Shown here in pieces: positions 7,089-15,703 of a stretch of DNA of 37,179 bases (its first letter is position 1; every line of letters begins with the position of its first letter). The notes under the pieces are model-generated. The model did not search any database and was not told where the DNA came from. It worked only from the letters and a program-made list of their open reading frames with translations. Source of the stretch: Pelagibacteraceae bacterium AG-313-A04. GTDB lineage: Bacteria > Pseudomonadota > Alphaproteobacteria > Pelagibacterales > Pelagibacteraceae. The DNA lies in assembly GCA_003284275.1 (NCBI GenBank), contig QBVU01000007.1, positions 1-37,179 of the forward strand. Direction: 5' to 3'. The translations under genes were made by a program, and so were the position numbers.

Positions 7089-8261
7089 ATGATCCAACAA
7101 ATTACAAAACCTTTTAAATATTTTTTTAAGCTTGAAGCTGCTTCAGGATTAGTTCTGCTTTTTGCTGCGATCCTCGCACTTATTATAAGTAACGGACAAT
7201 TAAGTGATATTTATTTTTCTTCTCTAGAAAAGTACATAATTCTTGGAACAAAAGAATTTGGTTTAAAATTAAGTGTGCTTCATTGGATTAATGATGTGTT
7301 AATGGCAATTTTTTTCTTTTTTGTTTCATTAGAAATAAAAAGAGAATTTCTTCAAGGTGAGTTATCAAATCCAAAACAAGCTATGCTTCCAATTATAGGT
7401 GCTGTAGGCGGAATGGCAGTTCCAGCATTATTTTATATTATTATAAATTATTCAGATAGTACCACATTAAATGGATGGGCTATACCATCAGCTACAGACA
7501 TTGCTTTTTCTTTAGGTGTGTTATCACTATTAGGAAAAAGAGTTCCTATATCTTTAAAAGTTTTTTTAACAGCTTTAGCAATCATCGATGATTTGGGAGC
7601 TATAGTTATTATTGCTTTCTTTTACTCAGGGAATATTGAAATAAAATATTTAATTTTAATGCTCGTATCAGTAATTCTTTTAGTTGGTCTCAATAAATTT
7701 AAAGTAAAAAGTTTTATACCTTTTTTAGTTGTAGGGGTATTTTTATGGGATTTCACCCATCAATCCGGAATTCATGCTACTATTGCCGGAGTATTATTAG
7801 CTTTAACTATTCCTCATAATATAAAAAATAATAAAGAGTCCATGCTACTAAAATTAGAGCATGGTCTTTCACCATATGTAGCGTTTGGAATTATGCCAAT
7901 TTTTGCTTTTGCTAATGCAGGTGTATCTTTGGAAGGTTTGACTTTTAAAACTCTTTTAAATCCAGTTCCATTAGGAATAGTACTCGGCTTATTTTTTGGA
8001 AAACAAATAGGTGTATTTGTGCTTTCTTATATTTCTATAAAACTTAAATTTGCAGATAAGCCTACTGGTTCAACATGGCCAGCTTTATATGCAGTATCAA
8101 TATTAACTGGCATAGGTTTTACTATGAGTTTGTTTGTAGGAAACTTAGCTTTTGCAAATAATTTAGAATATATAGATGGAGTAAAAATTGGAGTTTTAAC
8201 TGGTTCTTTATTGTCTACTCTTTTTGGGTATTTCTTATTACTAATATTTTCAAAAAAATGA
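7089..8261 (+). CDS. nhaA: Na+/H+ antiporter NhaA
   Basis: A 390-residue inner-membrane antiporter of full family length with about twelve helices. The ion-binding Asp pair is present (Asp167-Asp168 in LAIIDDLGAIV), as are the unwound-helix motif ATDIAFSLGVL and HQSGIHATIAGVLLAL. It exchanges sodium for protons and controls cytoplasmic pH and sodium, fitting a marine cell. It heads a three-gene operon, nhaA, SufU-like scaffold and glutathione peroxidase, joined by two four-base ATGA overlaps. A good promoter lies just upstream, divergent from tRNA-Pro. Confidence 0.96.
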   Translation: MIQQITKPFKYFFKLEAASGLVLLFAAILALIISNGQLSDIYFSSLEKYIILGTKEFGLKLSVLHWINDVLMAIFFFFVSLEIKREFLQGELSNPKQAMLPIIGAVGGMAVPALFYIIINYSDSTTLNGWAIPSATDIAFSLGVLSLLGKRVPISLKVFLTALAIIDDLGAIVIIAFFYSGNIEIKYLILMLVSVILLVGLNKFKVKSFIPFLVVGVFLWDFTHQSGIHATIAGVLLALTIPHNIKNNKESMLLKLEHGLSPYVAFGIMPIFAFANAGVSLEGLTFKTLLNPVPLGIVLGLFFGKQIGVFVLSYISIKLKFADKPTGSTWPALYAVSILTGIGFTMSLFVGNLAFANNLEYIDGVKIGVLTGSLLSTLFGYFLLLIFSKK

Positions 8262-8653
8262 TTAGCAAAGATATAATTAAATTAGCTTCAAGAAGTAATA
8301 ATTTTGGCCTAAAAAATAATTATTCTCACAAAACTTCTTTGAAAAATTCGTTATGCGGGGATAAAATAACTCTTGAACTTATTGTTAAAGACAAAAAAGT
8401 AAGTTCTATGAGATATGAAACAGAAGCATGTATTTATTGTGAAGCATCAGCGAGTCTTTTATCAAAGAAGATTAAAAATTTTTATTTAAAAGATATTAAG
8501 AAAGATTTTTTAATTTTAAAAAATTTTAATAAAAAAGATTTTAAAATACCTAGTAATTTGTCAGTTTTTAAAAAATTATTTTCAAGCGACAATTTAAGCA
8601 GAATAAAATGTTTAATATTGCCATTTAATGCTGTATTAAAAGCTTTAAAATGA
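8258..8653 (+). CDS. SufU/IscU-like Fe-S scaffold protein
   Basis: A 131-residue protein of the NifU-N/IscU/SufU fold. The three expected cysteines are present: Cys33 in LCGDKI (with the adjacent Asp), Cys58 in ACIYCEASAS, and Cys118 in RIKCLILP. An extra Cys61 sits where SufU has Ser or Ala. Such proteins accept sulfur from a cysteine desulfurase to build or pass on Fe-S clusters. No suf or isc genes are next to it, so it may be an accessory, SufE/SufU-type sulfur acceptor. The ATG lies inside the nhaA stop (ATGA), and its own stop overlaps the next ATG in the same way. Confidence 0.82.
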   Translation: MISKDIIKLASRSNNFGLKNNYSHKTSLKNSLCGDKITLELIVKDKKVSSMRYETEACIYCEASASLLSKKIKNFYLKDIKKDFLILKNFNKKDFKIPSNLSVFKKLFSSDNLSRIKCLILPFNAVLKALK

Positions 8654-9189
8654 TTAAAAAATATCTATTTTTAATAATTATGTTTGGATTATTTAGCATG
8701 GGCTCAAAAACATACGCTGAAATTGCATATAATTTTAAATTTAATGGAATCGATGGTAACCAAATTAACCTAGCTGATTATGAAAATAAAGTTTTAGTAG
8801 TGGTAAATGTAGCATCTAGATGTGGATTTACACCACAATACTCTGATCTTCAAAAAGTTTGGGAAGATTATAAAGATAAAAATGTTGTAATAATTGGTGT
8901 ACCTACAAATAATTTCAAACAAGAGCCAGGTTCTAATAAGGAAATCAAAGATTTTTGTGAAACAAATTTCAATATTAATTTTCCAATGACTGAAAAAATT
9001 GATGTATTAGGAAAAAATGCACACCCTTTTTTTAAATGGGCTAAGGAAAATTATGGAAATAGTGCAATTCCTAAATGGAATTTTCACAAAATTATAGTAG
9101 GGAAAGACGGAAAAGTAGCTAATACATTTTCTTCGATCACAAAACCATCCTCAGAAAAGTTTAGAAAAGCAATAGAAAAGTTAATTTAA
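8650..9189 (+). CDS. Exported glutathione/thioredoxin peroxidase (GPx family)
   Basis: A 179-residue thiol peroxidase. Residues 1-23 look like a signal peptide (KK, hydrophobic core, then a TYA-E boundary), so it probably acts in the periplasm. The catalytic set is visible: Cys58 in VASRCGFT (cysteine rather than selenocysteine), Gln91, and Trp143-Asn144 in KWNFHK. Cys103 in DFCETNF is at the position of the resolving cysteine of thioredoxin-dependent members. It should reduce hydrogen peroxide and lipid peroxides. It is the last gene of the nhaA operon. Its stop overlaps the stop of the convergent hydrolase gene, both using one TTAA. Confidence 0.93.
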   Translation: MIKKYLFLIIMFGLFSMGSKTYAEIAYNFKFNGIDGNQINLADYENKVLVVVNVASRCGFTPQYSDLQKVWEDYKDKNVVIIGVPTNNFKQEPGSNKEIKDFCETNFNINFPMTEKIDVLGKNAHPFFKWAKENYGNSAIPKWNFHKIIVGKDGKVANTFSSITKPSSEKFRKAIEKLI

Positions 9190-9953
9190 AAAGAAAAGCT
9201 TAATCCATCATAAGCAGGAATTATATTTCTTGGTAATTTATTTTTTAACTCAAAATAATCTAAATCAGTATGCAGATTAGTAAGTATAGCTTTTTTTGGC
9301 CTAATAAGATTTATTAAATCCATAGCAGACTCAAAATTAAAATGAGATGGATGTTTATCAATTTTTAGACAATCAACTATTAAGTAATCTAGATTTTTAA
9401 GATAGATTAAATTTTTTTTTGGTACATTATTACAATCACTCAAATAACCAATTTTCTCCATTACATATCCAGTTGCATTAATTAATCCGTGATTAACTTC
9501 AAATGATTTTATAGATAATTTATTTAATCCTTTTCTTATTGAAAAATTTTTATTAATAATATTAGCCTTCATAATTGGCTTATATCCATGTTTATTTACA
9601 AAACAAAATTTATAACTTTTTTTTAAAGCTCTTATAGTTCTGGAACTGCCGTAAATTGCAATTTTTGATTTGTTTTTCCAATAAAATGGTCTCATCTCAA
9701 AAATGCCTGCAGTTTGGTCTGCGTGTTCATGAGTGTAAATAATAGAGTCTAATGTTTTTATTTTGTTTTTTAAAAATTGATGTTTAATATCTGGCGATGT
9801 ATCAATAAGAACCGATAAGTTTCCTTTTTGAATATGGGCGCAACATCTAGTTCTTTGATTTTTTGAATTTTTTTTTAGTTTACCTGTATAGCTAGTAATC
9901 CATGGAGAACCTAACGAACTACCGCATCCAAGAATAGTGAATTTATTTTTCAA
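9186..9953 (-). CDS. PhnP-like metallo-beta-lactamase-fold hydrolase
   Basis: A 255-residue MBL-fold protein. The metal motif is THEHADQ (His75, His77, Asp79); the final Gln instead of His is usual in the alphaproteobacterial family beside tatD. Further ligands are likely in the VNHG, SDCN and LHTDLDY segments. PhnP members cleave cyclic phosphodiesters; the natural substrate of this branch is not settled. It starts at TTG, whose TG is shared with the TatD stop (TTGA), the same coupling seen elsewhere as ATGA. No nearby ATG fits, so TTG is accepted. It is the last gene of the mltB-to-MBL run. Confidence 0.85.
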   Translation of the reverse strand: MKNKFTILGCGSSLGSPWITSYTGKLKKNSKNQRTRCCAHIQKGNLSVLIDTSPDIKHQFLKNKIKTLDSIIYTHEHADQTAGIFEMRPFYWKNKSKIAIYGSSRTIRALKKSYKFCFVNKHGYKPIMKANIINKNFSIRKGLNKLSIKSFEVNHGLINATGYVMEKIGYLSDCNNVPKKNLIYLKNLDYLIVDCLKIDKHPSHFNFESAMDLINLIRPKKAILTNLHTDLDYFELKNKLPRNIIPAYDGLSFSF

Positions 9954-10726
9954 TTTAATTTACCAAATAAATTGAAGAAATTATTTGAAGTAGTTTTAGA
10001 GAACTCTTCAAAAGAAATTTTTTTAAGATCTGACAAAAATTTAACTGTATGTATTATATAACTAGGTTCATTTGGCTTACCTCTTAGGGGAACAGGCGAA
10101 AGATATGGAGCATCAGTTTCAACTAAAATTTTGTTATTTGGTAGATCTCTAAATGTATTCGCTAAATCTAAAGACTTTTTAAAAGTCACAACCCCACTAG
10201 CTGAAATATAAGCTCCTAAATCTATCAATTTAAACGCAAATTCTCTAGAACCAGTAAAACAATGAATTAATATTTTGAAATGTTTTTTCTTTAAATGTTT
10301 TTCTAAAATTTTAAAAGTTTCTTTTTCAGCTGACCTAGTGTGAACGATTATTGGTAAGTTATTTTCTTGGGCAGCATATATATGTTCTTCAAAGCAATTT
10401 ATTTGATCATTTTTTTCTGAATGGTTGTAATAAAAATCTAAACCTGTCTCACCAATACCAATGACCTTTTTATTTAAATTAACCTTTTCAATTATGTCTG
10501 AAGCTTTTATATGTTGGTGTGATTTTGCTTCATGAGGATGAATACCATAAGTTCCAAAAACACATTTGTGTTTTGTAATAATATTTATAATCTTATTATA
10601 ACTCTTATCCTCAGTTGAAATTGTTAAAATATATTTTACCCCATCTTGATTTGCTCTATCAATTGTCTCATTTAGTGAATTAGACATAGGTTCGTAAGTT
10701 AAATGGCAATGTGAATCAATTATCAT
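9950..10726 (-). CDS. tatD: TatD-family metal-dependent hydrolase (DNase)
   Basis: A TIM-barrel amidohydrolase of about 258 residues. Metal-site motifs in order: IDSHCHL at the N-terminus, GETGLDFYY near residue 92, PIIVHTR near 125, LIHCFTG near 155, and ETDAPYL near 205. TatD proteins show 3'-5' exonuclease activity on DNA and act in repair of oxidative damage. I place the start at the ATG at 10726, which gives the family-typical opening; the TTG two codons earlier is a worse choice. It overlaps the end of metG by 11 bases and is coupled to the MBL gene. The metG-tatD-MBL order is common in alphaproteobacteria. Confidence 0.95.
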   Translation of the reverse strand: MIIDSHCHLTYEPMSNSLNETIDRANQDGVKYILTISTEDKSYNKIINIITKHKCVFGTYGIHPHEAKSHQHIKASDIIEKVNLNKKVIGIGETGLDFYYNHSEKNDQINCFEEHIYAAQENNLPIIVHTRSAEKETFKILEKHLKKKHFKILIHCFTGSREFAFKLIDLGAYISASGVVTFKKSLDLANTFRDLPNNKILVETDAPYLSPVPLRGKPNEPSYIIHTVKFLSDLKKISFEEFSKTTSNNFFNLFGKLN

Positions 10727-12257
10727 TTTCAATTTTTTTAAAAAGTATATCTAAATTTTTTAATTCTTTATCGTTATCTATAATATTTTCTTTTCTTATC
10801 GTTTCTATTGAAATATCTTTATCAGATATATTAATTGTATTTAAAACTTTTCTAGTAGCAATCGGTATTATTGGATTTAAAAGTATTGATATATTCTTAA
10901 TTTGTTCAACAATAGTATTTAAAATTGTATTCATTCTTTCAGGATTTTTTTGTTTAAATAACCATGGTTCTGAGTCGTTAAAATATTTGTTAGCTTCAAA
11001 AGAAAAATTAACAACTGTCTTGATATATTCATTTAGATTTTGTTTATTTATTAAATCGATAAGTTTTGGAATGTTGTCTTTTATATTGTTAATTAATTTA
11101 GTATCAGTTTCTTTAAAATTATTAGTTTTAGGAATTTTATTATTACAATTTTTTTTTATAAATGAAAAAACTCGTTGACATAAATTCCCGTAATTATTCG
11201 CTAAATCATTATTAATACAATTTTTTAAATTTTCCAATGAGATTGAACCATCGTTTCCAAGTGAAACTTCTTTTACAAGGTAATACCGTAATTGATCGAC
11301 TCCATATTTATCTATTATCTCCAAGGGATCTAAAATATTTCCTAATGATTTAGACATTTTTTTATCATCGGAAAGTATCCAGCCGTGTCCAAATACTCTT
11401 TTAGGTAATGGAAGTTTTGCAGCCATTAAAAAAGCTGGCCAAAAGACAGCGTGGAATCTCAATATATCTTTTCCTATTATATGTACATCTGCAGGCCAAA
11501 AACTTTTATATTTTACATTTTCTATATCTGGATAATCTAGAGCGCTTATATAGTTTGTTAATGCGTCCAACCAAACATAAATTACATGTTTATTATTTTT
11601 AGGCACGGGTATGCCCCAAGAAAATGAAGTTCGGCTTATAGAAAGATCTTTTAATCCTTTTTTTACAAATTTGATAACTTCGTTTCTTCTAGAATTTGGT
11701 AAAATGAAATTTTTATTATCCTCGTAATATTTAATAAGTTTGTTTTGCCAGACAGAAAGTTTAAAAAAATAAGACTCTTCTTCAACCCACTCTACTAATG
11801 ATCCTGAAGATTTTGATACATGTTTTCCATTACTTTCTTCAATTTCATCTTCATCATAAAAAGCTTCATCTGAAACAGAATACCAACCACTATATTTATC
11901 TAAATAAATATCCCCTGACTCTACAAGTTTATTCCAGATTTCAATTACTGATTTATAATGTCTTTTTTCAGTTGTTCTAATAAAATCATCATTTGTTAAG
12001 TTTAAAGTTTTTGTTAATGATCTAAATGTGTCTGATAATTCATCACAGAAAATCTTAGGGTCTTTGTTGTTTTTTTTTGCTTCTTTTTCAATTTTTTGCC
12101 CATGTTCATCTGTTCCGGTTAAAAATAAAACATTAAAACCTTCAAGTCTCTTAAATCTTGCAAAAATATCTGCAACAATACTAGAGTATGCATGACCCAT
12201 ATGTGGTTTTCCTGATGGGTAATAAATTGGAGTAGTTATATAATAATTTTTAGCCAT
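10716..12257 (-). CDS. metG: Methionyl-tRNA synthetase
   Basis: A 513-residue class I synthetase that charges tRNA-Met. The ATP-binding HIGH-type motif reads HMGH near residue 20 and the KMSKS loop reads KKMSKSLGN near 300. The anticodon-binding helical domain follows, with the WLFK-containing segment near residue 430. The zinc knuckle of the E. coli-type enzyme is absent; DEAFYDEDEIEE runs on without Cys pairs, as in other short alphaproteobacterial MetRS. There is no C-terminal tRNA-binding OB domain. It overlaps holB by 8 bases upstream and tatD downstream. Confidence 0.97.
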   Translation of the reverse strand: MAKNYYITTPIYYPSGKPHMGHAYSSIVADIFARFKRLEGFNVLFLTGTDEHGQKIEKEAKKNNKDPKIFCDELSDTFRSLTKTLNLTNDDFIRTTEKRHYKSVIEIWNKLVESGDIYLDKYSGWYSVSDEAFYDEDEIEESNGKHVSKSSGSLVEWVEEESYFFKLSVWQNKLIKYYEDNKNFILPNSRRNEVIKFVKKGLKDLSISRTSFSWGIPVPKNNKHVIYVWLDALTNYISALDYPDIENVKYKSFWPADVHIIGKDILRFHAVFWPAFLMAAKLPLPKRVFGHGWILSDDKKMSKSLGNILDPLEIIDKYGVDQLRYYLVKEVSLGNDGSISLENLKNCINNDLANNYGNLCQRVFSFIKKNCNNKIPKTNNFKETDTKLINNIKDNIPKLIDLINKQNLNEYIKTVVNFSFEANKYFNDSEPWLFKQKNPERMNTILNTIVEQIKNISILLNPIIPIATRKVLNTINISDKDISIETIRKENIIDNDKELKNLDILFKKIENDN

Positions 12258-13185
12258 TATTTAATTTGTTATTAATAGCATTAATTAACGAATTTTGATT
12301 AAGATTTAAAGTCAAGTATTTATTTAAATTATCCGATACAAAACTTTTTAATTCAAAAATTATATCACTTTTAATAATATTTTGATCATTTAAGTTTTTA
12401 AAATAAAAATCTGATAAATAAAAAGCTATATCCATAAATATGTTATCTTTTTTTTTTTTATGTAAATCTAATAATAAACTTAAACTATCTATAAAATTAT
12501 TATTAATCGATATTTCATATTCATCAAAAATATAATTAAATTTTAAGAAATTTCCTGGTGTTAGTTCTGATTTTTCTGGATCTAAATTTACTTCAATATT
12601 ATGATAATTAACTAACTCGTTTATTATTTTTATTCTTTTTGACTCACTAAGAATAATTTTTATCTCTAAAGACCTTGATTTAATCGTATCTAATAGGGAT
12701 TTTGCATTATTATAAATTAATATAAAATAATTATTTGCGCTTGGTTCTTCTAGAATTTTAAGTAATGCATTAAGGCTATTAATATTAAAAAGCTCAACAT
12801 CATCAAGGATGATAAATCTATCCTTGTTATAAATAGATGATTTTTGAATAACTGATTTGAGATTTCTGATATCATCAATTTTAATAGATTTAAAGTCAGA
12901 GCCTTTTACATAAAGTATATTCTGAAAAATATTATCTTTAAATTGTTTAAATAAAACTGACGTATCTTTCAAAAAAAAGTTTTTCTTGTCATATTTTTTT
13001 TCATCAAATATAGAAAAAAGAAAATGATTTACTAAAGTTGATTTACCACAACCTTTCAAGCCTGATAATAATAAAACATTTGGTAATTTTTTTTTAATAT
13101 ATAAAGATGATAAAAGATTAAAATCTTTTTCAAGGCCGAATAAATGTAATGAATATTTAGGATCAAAATATTTTGGATTATCCAT
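12250..13185 (-). CDS. holB: DNA polymerase III delta-prime subunit
   Basis: An AAA+ clamp-loader subunit of 311 residues from the ATG at 13185. The P-loop GLKGCGKST lies near residues 42-50, ILDDVE is a Walker B-like strand, LLKILEEPS is typical of delta-prime, and TIKSRSLEI corresponds to the SRC motif with Ser in place of Cys. The four-Cys zinc module of E. coli delta-prime is missing. The domain after about residue 190 is poorly conserved. The start overlaps the tmk stop by one base (TGATG), and a TTG one codon earlier is not needed. tmk-holB-metG-tatD is the usual alphaproteobacterial order, which supports the call. Confidence 0.9.
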   Translation of the reverse strand: MDNPKYFDPKYSLHLFGLEKDFNLLSSLYIKKKLPNVLLLSGLKGCGKSTLVNHFLFSIFDEKKYDKKNFFLKDTSVLFKQFKDNIFQNILYVKGSDFKSIKIDDIRNLKSVIQKSSIYNKDRFIILDDVELFNINSLNALLKILEEPSANNYFILIYNNAKSLLDTIKSRSLEIKIILSESKRIKIINELVNYHNIEVNLDPEKSELTPGNFLKFNYIFDEYEISINNNFIDSLSLLLDLHKKKKDNIFMDIAFYLSDFYFKNLNDQNIIKSDIIFELKSFVSDNLNKYLTLNLNQNSLINAINNKLNNG

Positions 13186-13829
13186 CAAATTTTTAAATGC
13201 TTTTTTACTATTGTAAGAATTTTTTTTTCTAGGGCGTTATCATCTGATGATGAATCTAAAATATAATAGTTTTTTTTATTTTTTGCAATTTTTAGAAATG
13301 ATTTTTGAGCTTTTGTATAAAAAGATTGAGCGAAATTATCATATCTGTTTTTCGATTTACGTTTTTTAAGTCTAAATTTTGAAGATTTAATAGAAACTTT
13401 TAAAATAAAAACTAAATTAGGCTTTATACCATCAAGTATTTTGTTGTGAATATTGTTTATAAATTTTATATCAACCTTTTTTCCATAAACCTGGTAAGCT
13501 AATGTGGAGTCAGTGAACCTGTCACATATTACAATTTTTTTTTTTATCAGCGCAGGTTTTATTTTATTTTTGATATGTTCATTTCTTGCAGCTAGATAGA
13601 GCAGAGTATCTGTGTACTTATCAAATTTATTTTTTGTGCTTTTATTAAAATAGTCTTTTAAAATTAAATTTCTTATTAATTCTGAACTTTTTGTTCCTCC
13701 TGGTTCTCTTGTTAGAATCGTGTCAATTTTATTTAGCTTTAATTTATTGTAAAGTTTTCTGCTTTGATAAGATTTACCGCATCCCTCCACTCCTTCAAAA
13801 ACTATGAAAAAAGGTTTTTTTTTATACAT
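13185..13829 (-). CDS. tmk: Thymidylate kinase
   Basis: A 214-residue kinase that converts dTMP to dTDP. Its P-loop FEGVEGCGKS (Lys19) opens the protein. The REPGGT motif (near residue 41) and CDRFTDSTLAYQ (near 100) bind the nucleotide. The LID region near 150 is rich in Lys and Arg (FRLKKRKSKNRYDN). Length is normal. It overlaps the carboxypeptidase gene upstream by 8 bases and holB by one base. Confidence 0.96.
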   Translation of the reverse strand: MYKKKPFFIVFEGVEGCGKSYQSRKLYNKLKLNKIDTILTREPGGTKSSELIRNLILKDYFNKSTKNKFDKYTDTLLYLAARNEHIKNKIKPALIKKKIVICDRFTDSTLAYQVYGKKVDIKFINNIHNKILDGIKPNLVFILKVSIKSSKFRLKKRKSKNRYDNFAQSFYTKAQKSFLKIAKNKKNYYILDSSSDDNALEKKILTIVKKHLKI

Positions 13830-14970
13830 CTCCCCAAATCAAATAATTTAGAGATGTTAGTAAGCTTTTGAAAAAATTAACTTTTTTAATATCTTCTGCT
13901 GCATACAAAGGTATTTCTTTTAATACATTATCTTTTTGTGTAACGATAATTTTGCCCACTTCTTCATTCTGATCAATCGGGGCTTGGATGGGCCCTGAGT
14001 AGGCCAATGAAACGTTTAAATATCTAATGTCTTTTTTATTGATAGTTACATAAAAACTTTCTTTAGTAGTAACTTTTAGTTTATTTTTAACACCTAGCCA
14101 TGTATCTATTTCAAAAAAAGTTTCATCTTTTTTAGAAATCTCAAAAGTGTTTGTATTTCTAAAACCCCAGTTCAATAGTTTTAGTGACTCAGAGCTTCTT
14201 AAATTTTTAGTTTCAAAACCTGATGCTACTGCTATTACTCTTCTATCATTTTTTTTCATTGAGCTAGCTAAAGAATATTTCTCAACTGCTAAATAACCAG
14301 TCTTTACTCCATCTACCCCAACACTTTTGTACAACAAAGGATTTCGATTACCTTGTTTAATAGGTTCCCCGCCAGTTCTATCCCATGTGAAAGTTTTTTC
14401 AGCAAATAACTCGTAATAATTTGGATAATTTTTGATTAAATGTTTTGACATCAAGGCAATGTCACGCACTGTAGACACATTATCAGGATCATTAATTCCT
14501 GACGAATTCGTAAAATTTGTTGAAGTCATACCTATCTCACCTGCTTTCTCATTCATCATTTCAGCAAAATTTTCTTCTGATCCAGCAATACCCTCGGCAA
14601 GAGCTACGCAAGCATCATTACCAGAAGCAATAATTATGCCCTTAAGAAGATCTTCAACAGAAACTTGGTCATTAATCATTATAAACATTGATGAATAACC
14701 TGCTTGAGATAATCTCCAAGCATTTTCTGATACAGTAAACATATCATCTAAAGATAACTTATTTTCTTTAATTAGTTCAAAAGCAACTATCGCAGTCATT
14801 ATTTTAGTCATAGAAGCTGGATAGATTTGTGAGTCTGGATCTAATTCAAATAAAATTTTATCAGAATGGTAATCAATTAAAATACCTGTTCTAGCTTGTA
14901 GATTTGGATTAGCAAAAAGTTTAGTGTTTAAACTAAATATTAAAATAATTATGATTAAAAATTTATTCAT
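13822..14970 (-). CDS. D-alanyl-D-alanine carboxypeptidase (PBP5/6 family)
   Basis: A 382-residue low-molecular-weight penicillin-binding protein. A signal peptide ends near FA-N at residues 20-21. Active-site motifs are Ser53-x-x-Lys56 (ASMTK), Ser116-Gly-Asn118 (ASGND) and Lys223-Thr-Gly (GVKTG). A C-terminal beta domain (about 275-355) precedes an amphipathic tail, as in DacA/DacC. It trims the terminal D-Ala from pentapeptides in the periplasm and so limits cross-linking. It sits between the SPOR lipoprotein (8-base overlap) and tmk. This family of genes next to an RlpA-like gene and tmk is common in alphaproteobacteria. Confidence 0.95.
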   Translation of the reverse strand: MNKFLIIIILIFSLNTKLFANPNLQARTGILIDYHSDKILFELDPDSQIYPASMTKIMTAIVAFELIKENKLSLDDMFTVSENAWRLSQAGYSSMFIMINDQVSVEDLLKGIIIASGNDACVALAEGIAGSEENFAEMMNEKAGEIGMTSTNFTNSSGINDPDNVSTVRDIALMSKHLIKNYPNYYELFAEKTFTWDRTGGEPIKQGNRNPLLYKSVGVDGVKTGYLAVEKYSLASSMKKNDRRVIAVASGFETKNLRSSESLKLLNWGFRNTNTFEISKKDETFFEIDTWLGVKNKLKVTTKESFYVTINKKDIRYLNVSLAYSGPIQAPIDQNEEVGKIIVTQKDNVLKEIPLYAAEDIKKVNFFKSLLTSLNYLIWGDV

Positions 14971-15703
14971 TTAAAAATATATCTAAATCCTCAAATCCAA
15001 AAGCTCTTAGTTTAATGTAATCATTTTTTAAAGAATTAATAGAGCTATATGGTCCTGAAATTACTAAAGTTTTTTTATTATTTTTCTTTTGTATCATTAA
15101 TTTATTAATATCAAAATCTTGTATGTCTTTATTGATTCTTTTCTTCAAGAATTTTGCTGTATCAATTGAATAAAATGATCCAAGAAGAATATAAACATGA
15201 TCTGTTTTTTTTATTTTTTTTCTTTTTGCCTTTTTAGAAATATTTGATATTTGAACTGAAGCAACAGGTGCTTTTGAGGAAATGTTTTTTTCCTCTTTAA
15301 ACATTTTTGCTTCTTCAGCTATAAAAGATTTGTTCTTTTTTACTTCGATAATTTCTAATATTGGTAAATTTATATCTAAATCTAATTTTTCTGCAGCTGC
15401 TTTTGTGATCAAAACTTTATAAAAATCAGGATATCTTATTCGCTTAATGTTTTTTAGGATTATGCTTTCATTATTTTTAGGATTTGAAATTTTTAGGAGT
15501 GTACCTGTCTTAAGATTTTGATGTGAAATTTGAAATTTTTCATTATTCATTTTTCCTTGAATAATTTTTTCAATAAAATCTTTATCATTGTATACATACG
15601 CAAAACCAGTAGCGCTATATGACTCCTTTTTATTTAATGTAGTCAATTGCGGTGTACAAGCTGAAATTAAAAAGACCAAAAAAATAATTATCTTAAATTT
15701 CAT
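14963..15703 (-). CDS. RlpA-like lipoprotein with degenerate barrel and SPOR domain
   Basis: A 246-residue lipoprotein: signal peptide with lipobox ISAC (Cys16). A central region (about 60-122) follows the double-psi beta-barrel pattern of RlpA (LKTGTLLKISNPKNNESIILK... then KAAAEKLDLD...ILEIIEV), but it lacks the conserved NDRGPF and catalytic Asp; IKRIRYPDF occupies that place. A Lys-rich linker leads to a C-terminal SPOR domain (about 168-246; VYILLGSFYS, LVISGPYSS). RlpA is a transglycosylase that cuts naked glycan strands at septa. This copy probably binds denuded peptidoglycan without cutting. It overlaps mltB by 11 bases and the carboxypeptidase by 8. Confidence 0.72.
   Translation of the reverse strand: MKFKIIIFLVFLISACTPQLTTLNKKESYSATGFAYVYNDKDFIEKIIQGKMNNEKFQISHQNLKTGTLLKISNPKNNESIILKNIKRIRYPDFYKVLITKAAAEKLDLDINLPILEIIEVKKNKSFIAEEAKMFKEEKNISSKAPVASVQISNISKKAKRKKIKKTDHVYILLGSFYSIDTAKFLKKRINKDIQDFDINKLMIQKKNNKKTLVISGPYSSINSLKNDYIKLRAFGFEDLDIFLNE

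Noticed and set aside
10711-11178. Plus-strand hydrophobic reading frame opposite metG
   Set aside because: It is the antisense shadow of metG, whose motifs and full length are clear; similar shadow frames opposite gyrA, secD, uvrA, sbmA and others were dropped for the same reason.
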